This document shows, in pieces, positions 8,573 to 11,109 of a stretch of DNA of 11,109 nt. The DNA lies in contig JBGPZW010000119.1 in the NCBI GenBank assembly GCA_041493955.1, positions 1 to 11,109 of the forward strand, read 5' to 3'. The translations under genes were made by a program, and so were the position numbers. This DNA comes from QHYU01 sp041493955. Lineage in GTDB: Bacteria; Acidobacteriota; Terriglobia; Acidiferrales; UBA7541. Each line of letters begins with the position of its first letter. Positions within the stretch are counted from its first letter, which is position 1. Below the pieces are notes generated by a model. The model did not search any database, had not been told where the DNA came from, and saw only the letters and a program-made list of their open reading frames with translations.

Positions 8573-8643
8573 GGATAGGTTCCCTCGGACGCCTTTGTAC
8601 TTTCGCGCGGCGCTATCGTATCCTTCTTTCGCAGGGCACACCG
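8573..8643. promoter_or_regulatory. Divergent promoter region between the hydrolase gene and obgE
   Basis: The strong terminator after rpmA and the reversed hydrolase gene mean obgE needs its own promoter, most likely in these 71 bp. On the plus strand TTGTAC (8595-8600) and TATCCT (8619-8624) are 18 nt apart but match consensus poorly. On the minus strand TACGAT is a weak -10 candidate. No clear assignment is possible. The position is inferred from gene order. Confidence 0.4.
8581..8586 (-). promoter_or_regulatory. Shine-Dalgarno sequence that decides the hydrolase start
   Basis: GAGGGA on the minus strand is 8 nt upstream of the GTG at 8572, and the membrane segment starts within ten codons. 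The longer reading from 8641 has no comparable ribosome-binding site. Confidence 0.55.
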
Positions 8644-9744
8644 GTGTTTGTTGACGAAGCTAGAATCTACGTGAAGGCCGGGGACGGCGGCAACGGATGT
8701 GTCGCTTTCCGCCGGGAGAAGTTCGTGCCGCGGGGCGGGCCTTCGGGCGGTGATGGCGGCGCGGGCGGCAGCATCTTCCTCGAGGCGAATCCGCATGACA
8801 ACACCCTGCTGCGCTACCGATTCAACCGCGAATTCCGCGCCGAACGCGGGCGTCATGGCGAGGGCTCGAACTGCACAGGCCATTCGGGTGCCGACATGAT
8901 CCTTACGGCGCCAGTGGGCACGGTGGTGTGGGACGACCAAAGCCGCGAGCAGATGGCCGATCTGACCACCGCCGGGCAGCGCGTCTTGATCGCGCAGGGC
9001 GGGCGCGGCGGGCGCGGCAACCAACATTTCGCCAAGCCTTGGCACCAGGCCCCGCGCGAGGCGGAAGATGGATCACCCGGTGAAGAGCGCCACCTGCGAC
9101 TGGAGCTCAAGCTGCTCGCCGACGTAGGCTTGGTCGGCTTCCCGAATGTCGGAAAATCCACGCTCATCTCGCGCATCTCGGCGGCGCGGCCGAAGATTGC
9201 CGATTACCCCTTCACTACGCTCGAGCCGGGACTGGGAGTGGTTTCGGCCGACGGCGCGCCGGGGAAACACGTGGGGCGCACTTTTGTCGTCGCGGACCTG
9301 CCCGGGCTGATCGAAGGCGCGCATCTGGGCGTGGGCCTGGGCACGCGCTTCCTGCGCCACGTGGAGCGCACGCGCCTCCTGACGCACTTGATCGACACCA
9401 GCGATGCCTCCGAGCGCGACCCGCTGCGCGATTTCGAGATCATCGAGGGGGAACTCAACTCCTTCAGCGCCGCGCTGGCGGCAAAACCCATGCTGGTGGT
9501 CGCCACCAAGCTCGACGCCACCACCGACCGGAAGCGTCTCGAGGTGCTGCGCGCGTTCTGCGCCGGCAAGCACCTGGATTTCTACGCCATCTCTGCGGTC
9601 ACCGGCGAAGGTGTCCCGCAGTTAGTTCGCGCGATGGCGGATGCGCTTGACCGGCTGGCTCCGGCCGCGGCGGAAATCCTGCCGGCGCTCGATCAGGCCG
9701 GCGAAAATGCGCCGCGGGCCGCCAAGTTGACGGAGGAGCCTTGA
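8644..9744 (+). CDS. obgE: GTPase ObgE/CgtA (50S ribosome assembly)
   Basis: Obg-family GTPases bind the 50S subunit, act in late large-subunit assembly and link growth to GTP and (p)ppGpp levels. The protein has 366 residues. Residues 1-158 are the glycine-rich Obg fold (VKAGDGGNGCVAFRREKF, GGPSGGDGGAGGS). The GTPase domain follows with all motifs: G1 GFPNVGKST 165-173, G2 FTTLEP 190-195, G3 DLPGLI 218-223, G4 TKLD 288-291 and G5 SAVTGEG 317-323. After about residue 335 there is only a short variable tail, without the C-terminal OCT domain found in some Gram-positive groups. The start is a GTG at 8644 with AGGG 7 nt upstream; the family begins MFVDEA here, so the start is firm. The stop overlaps the nadD start. 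Confidence 0.97.
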   Translation: MFVDEARIYVKAGDGGNGCVAFRREKFVPRGGPSGGDGGAGGSIFLEANPHDNTLLRYRFNREFRAERGRHGEGSNCTGHSGADMILTAPVGTVVWDDQSREQMADLTTAGQRVLIAQGGRGGRGNQHFAKPWHQAPREAEDGSPGEERHLRLELKLLADVGLVGFPNVGKSTLISRISAARPKIADYPFTTLEPGLGVVSADGAPGKHVGRTFVVADLPGLIEGAHLGVGLGTRFLRHVERTRLLTHLIDTSDASERDPLRDFEIIEGELNSFSAALAAKPMLVVATKLDATTDRKRLEVLRAFCAGKHLDFYAISAVTGEGVPQLVRAMADALDRLAPAAAEILPALDQAGENAPRAAKLTEEP

Positions 9745-10448
9745 GTTCACCCCACCCCTCAAAACCCCCTTCGCGCGTCAACGGCCGGGCTCGCCGGATT
9801 GCGCTGTTCGGCGGCTCGTTTGATCCCGTCCACCTTGGCCACCTGGCCGTGGCCCGCGCGGCGCAGCGGCGATTCCATCTCGACGAGGTGCATTTCATCC
9901 CCTCGGGCCGCCCGCCGCACAAGCACCGGCAGCAGCTCGCTCCCTTTCCGCACCGCTTCGCCATGGTTGCGCTGGCCTGCGCCGAGCACGCACACTTTGT
10001 GCCATCGCTGGCCGAAGCCGGCCCCGACTGGGGCGGCGGCGAGATTTTCTATTCCATTGATACCGTGCGCCACTTCCGGCACGTGTATCACCACCACGGC
10101 GACCGCCTCTACTTCATCCTGGGCGCTGATTCGTTCTTGGAGATCCCCACGTGGCGGGAGTACGAAGCGCTGCTCAACTCCTGCGACTTCATCGTCGCCA
10201 GCCGCCCGGGCTTCCGCAGCGACGCGCTGCGCCTGGTGATTCCGCCGGAGTTGCTCGGACGCGCTCCGGCGGCCGGTCCGCACGAAGTCCCGCTGCGGCG
10301 AACCTCCGTGCACCTGCTCGATACCGTTTCCAGCGAAGTTTCGGCCACCGAGGTTCGCCGGCGGCTGCACCGCCGCCAATCCGTCCACGGTCTTGTGCCC
10401 GCACGCGTGGAGGAATACATTGGGAAGCAGGCCCTGTACCGGTGGTGA
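9741..10448 (+). CDS. nadD: Nicotinate-nucleotide adenylyltransferase NadD
   Basis: NadD adenylates nicotinate mononucleotide to deamido-NAD, a central step of NAD synthesis in the cytoplasm. The 235-residue protein shows the nucleotidyltransferase signature GGSFDPVHLGH at 24-34 (the H-x-G-H type site), PPHK at 58-61, FILGADSFLEIPTW around 126-138 and the C-terminal SATEVRRRL (the ISSTxIR equivalent) at 191-199, ending LVPARVEEYIGKQALY. It is slightly longer than the usual 190-215, mainly through an N-terminal tail of about 18 residues. The start is a TTG at 9741 within TTGA, overlapping the obgE stop, with GGAGG (9732-9736) four nt upstream. No ATG or GTG lies in frame before the catalytic motif, so translational coupling to obgE is likely. 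Its own stop overlaps the rsfS start. Confidence 0.94.
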   Translation: MSSPHPSKPPSRVNGRARRIALFGGSFDPVHLGHLAVARAAQRRFHLDEVHFIPSGRPPHKHRQQLAPFPHRFAMVALACAEHAHFVPSLAEAGPDWGGGEIFYSIDTVRHFRHVYHHHGDRLYFILGADSFLEIPTWREYEALLNSCDFIVASRPGFRSDALRLVIPPELLGRAPAAGPHEVPLRRTSVHLLDTVSSEVSATEVRRRLHRRQSVHGLVPARVEEYIGKQALYRW

Positions 10449-10861
10449 GCACTCATTCGCTGCGTCCTGAGGTTCGCTGGGCCGTCGAGGCAGCCCAGAA
10501 CAAAAAGGCCACCGACGTGACCCTGCTCGACCTGAGCCCGCTCGGCGCCTTCACCGACTGCTTTCTCCTGTGTACCGGGTTCAGCACTCCCCACGTGCAG
10601 GCCATCAGCGACGAAATCGAACAGGGGCTCGCGCGCCGAGGCGCACGCGTGGAGCACCGCGAAGGCTACGAGCGGGCCGAATGGGTGCTGCTCGACTACG
10701 GCGGCTTCATTGTGCACGTTTTCAATGAACGCGCGCGCACCTTCTACGACCTCGAGCGGCTGTGGCGCGCCGCCCGGCGCATGCGAATTTCCGAGCCGGG
10801 ATCTTCTGACGCCGGGCCCGGCACGCGCGCCGGCGACATCGTTTCGGGAACGGCGGAGTGA
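10445..10861 (+). CDS. rsfS: Ribosomal silencing factor RsfS
   Basis: RsfS binds L14 on the 50S subunit, blocks subunit joining and lowers translation when nutrients are scarce. The 138-residue protein carries the family core: a conserved ATDVTLLDL at 22-30, FTDCFLLCTG at 36-45, the REGYERAEWVLLDYGGFIVHVF stretch at 72-93 and YDLERLW at 101-107. A tail of about 25 residues rich in Gly, Ser and Asp (EPGSSDAGPGTR) extends past the usual end. The start is a GTG at 10445 overlapping the nadD TGA (GTGA); the GTG directly before it (10442) is an equal alternative adding one residue. The reading frame is open upstream to 10151 only as an overlap with nadD. The nadD-rsfS order is the common one. Confidence 0.93.
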   Translation: MSTHSLRPEVRWAVEAAQNKKATDVTLLDLSPLGAFTDCFLLCTGFSTPHVQAISDEIEQGLARRGARVEHREGYERAEWVLLDYGGFIVHVFNERARTFYDLERLWRAARRMRISEPGSSDAGPGTRAGDIVSGTAE

Positions 10862-11109
10862 TGATGCCAGAGCGCATTCCCTGGGTGGCCTGCGATGCCG
10901 CCTCGCAGCGCGTGCTGGGACTCGCGCGCAAAGTCGCGGAGACCTCCACGACCCTGCTGATCACCGGAGAAAGCGGCACCGGCAAAGATCAACTCGCGCG
11001 CCTGATTCACGAGCTGAGCCCGCGCCGCGATGCGCCCTACCTTAAAATTGACTGCGCCAGCCTGCCGCAGGAACTCGTCGAATCGGAACTGTTCGGCCAC
11101 GAGCGCGGC
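10861..11109 (+). CDS. Sigma-54-dependent AAA+ transcriptional activator, cut by the window end
   Basis: The 83 visible residues are the start of a sigma-54 interaction (bacterial enhancer-binding) ATPase domain. Walker A is GESGTGKD at 36-43 (Asp in place of the commoner Glu), followed by LARLIHELSPRRDAPYLKIDCASLP and ESELFGHERG at 74-83. The diagnostic GAFTGA loop should come directly after the window end. Such ATPases remodel sigma-54 RNA polymerase at promoters. The ATPase domain begins within about 10 residues of the N-terminus, so there is no receiver, GAF or PAS domain upstream. Any sensing domain would have to be elsewhere, or the activity controlled otherwise. The ATG at 10861 shares its A with the rsfS stop. 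The next ATG, at 10864, is as good or better because GGAG ends 5 nt before it. The C-terminus, with the expected DNA-binding domain, is not in view. Confidence 0.88.
   Translation, partial: MMPERIPWVACDAASQRVLGLARKVAETSTTLLITGESGTGKDQLARLIHELSPRRDAPYLKIDCASLPQELVESELFGHERG

Noticed and set aside
8569..9045. Minus-strand frame overlapping the obgE start
   Set aside because: Antisense to the strongly conserved Obg domain; no recognisable protein features.

Overview
The window reads as an ordinary stretch of core chromosome from a GC-rich, Gram-negative bacterium. Three observations suggest an outer membrane and menaquinone respiration: a secreted beta-barrel-like protein ending in phenylalanine, a futalosine-pathway (MqnA) gene, and an E. 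coli-type L27 N-terminus. Frequent GTG and TTG starts, high GC and the gene set fit Acidobacteriota (Terriglobia-like). That placement is inference from general knowledge and is only moderately secure.

Layout, left to right. A partial mqnA (minus strand, cut by the window start) diverges across a 180-bp promoter region from dprA. dprA is followed by topA (DNA topoisomerase I with five C-terminal zinc ribbons) and then xerC (tyrosine recombinase), all on the plus strand. The order dprA-topA-xerC recalls the ancient dprA-topA-trmFO-xerC cluster, here without trmFO. Next come a secreted probable outer-membrane barrel protein of unknown function (plus) and a small convergent zinc-ribbon protein (minus), whose stop codons overlap in one CTAG. 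From the same intergenic region as the zinc-ribbon gene, a near-consensus sigma-70 promoter drives rplU-rpmA (ribosomal proteins L21 and L27), closed by a strong intrinsic terminator. A membrane-anchored metallo-beta-lactamase-fold hydrolase lies on the minus strand and separates rplU-rpmA from obgE, which commonly follows them. The window ends in a tightly packed plus-strand unit: obgE, nadD, rsfS and a sigma-54-type AAA+ regulator cut by the window end. All three junctions in that unit overlap (TTGA, GTGA, TGATG).

The genes serve three themes: DNA topology, recombination and uptake (dprA, topA, xerC); ribosome structure and assembly (rplU, rpmA, obgE, rsfS); and cofactor supply (mqnA for menaquinone, nadD for NAD). 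The less predictable parts are the barrel protein, the zinc-ribbon protein, the hydrolase and the sigma-54 activator. I found no CRISPR array, tRNA or rRNA gene, insertion sequence or prophage, and no convincing new defence or mobile system. No gene-free stretch exceeds 300 bases.
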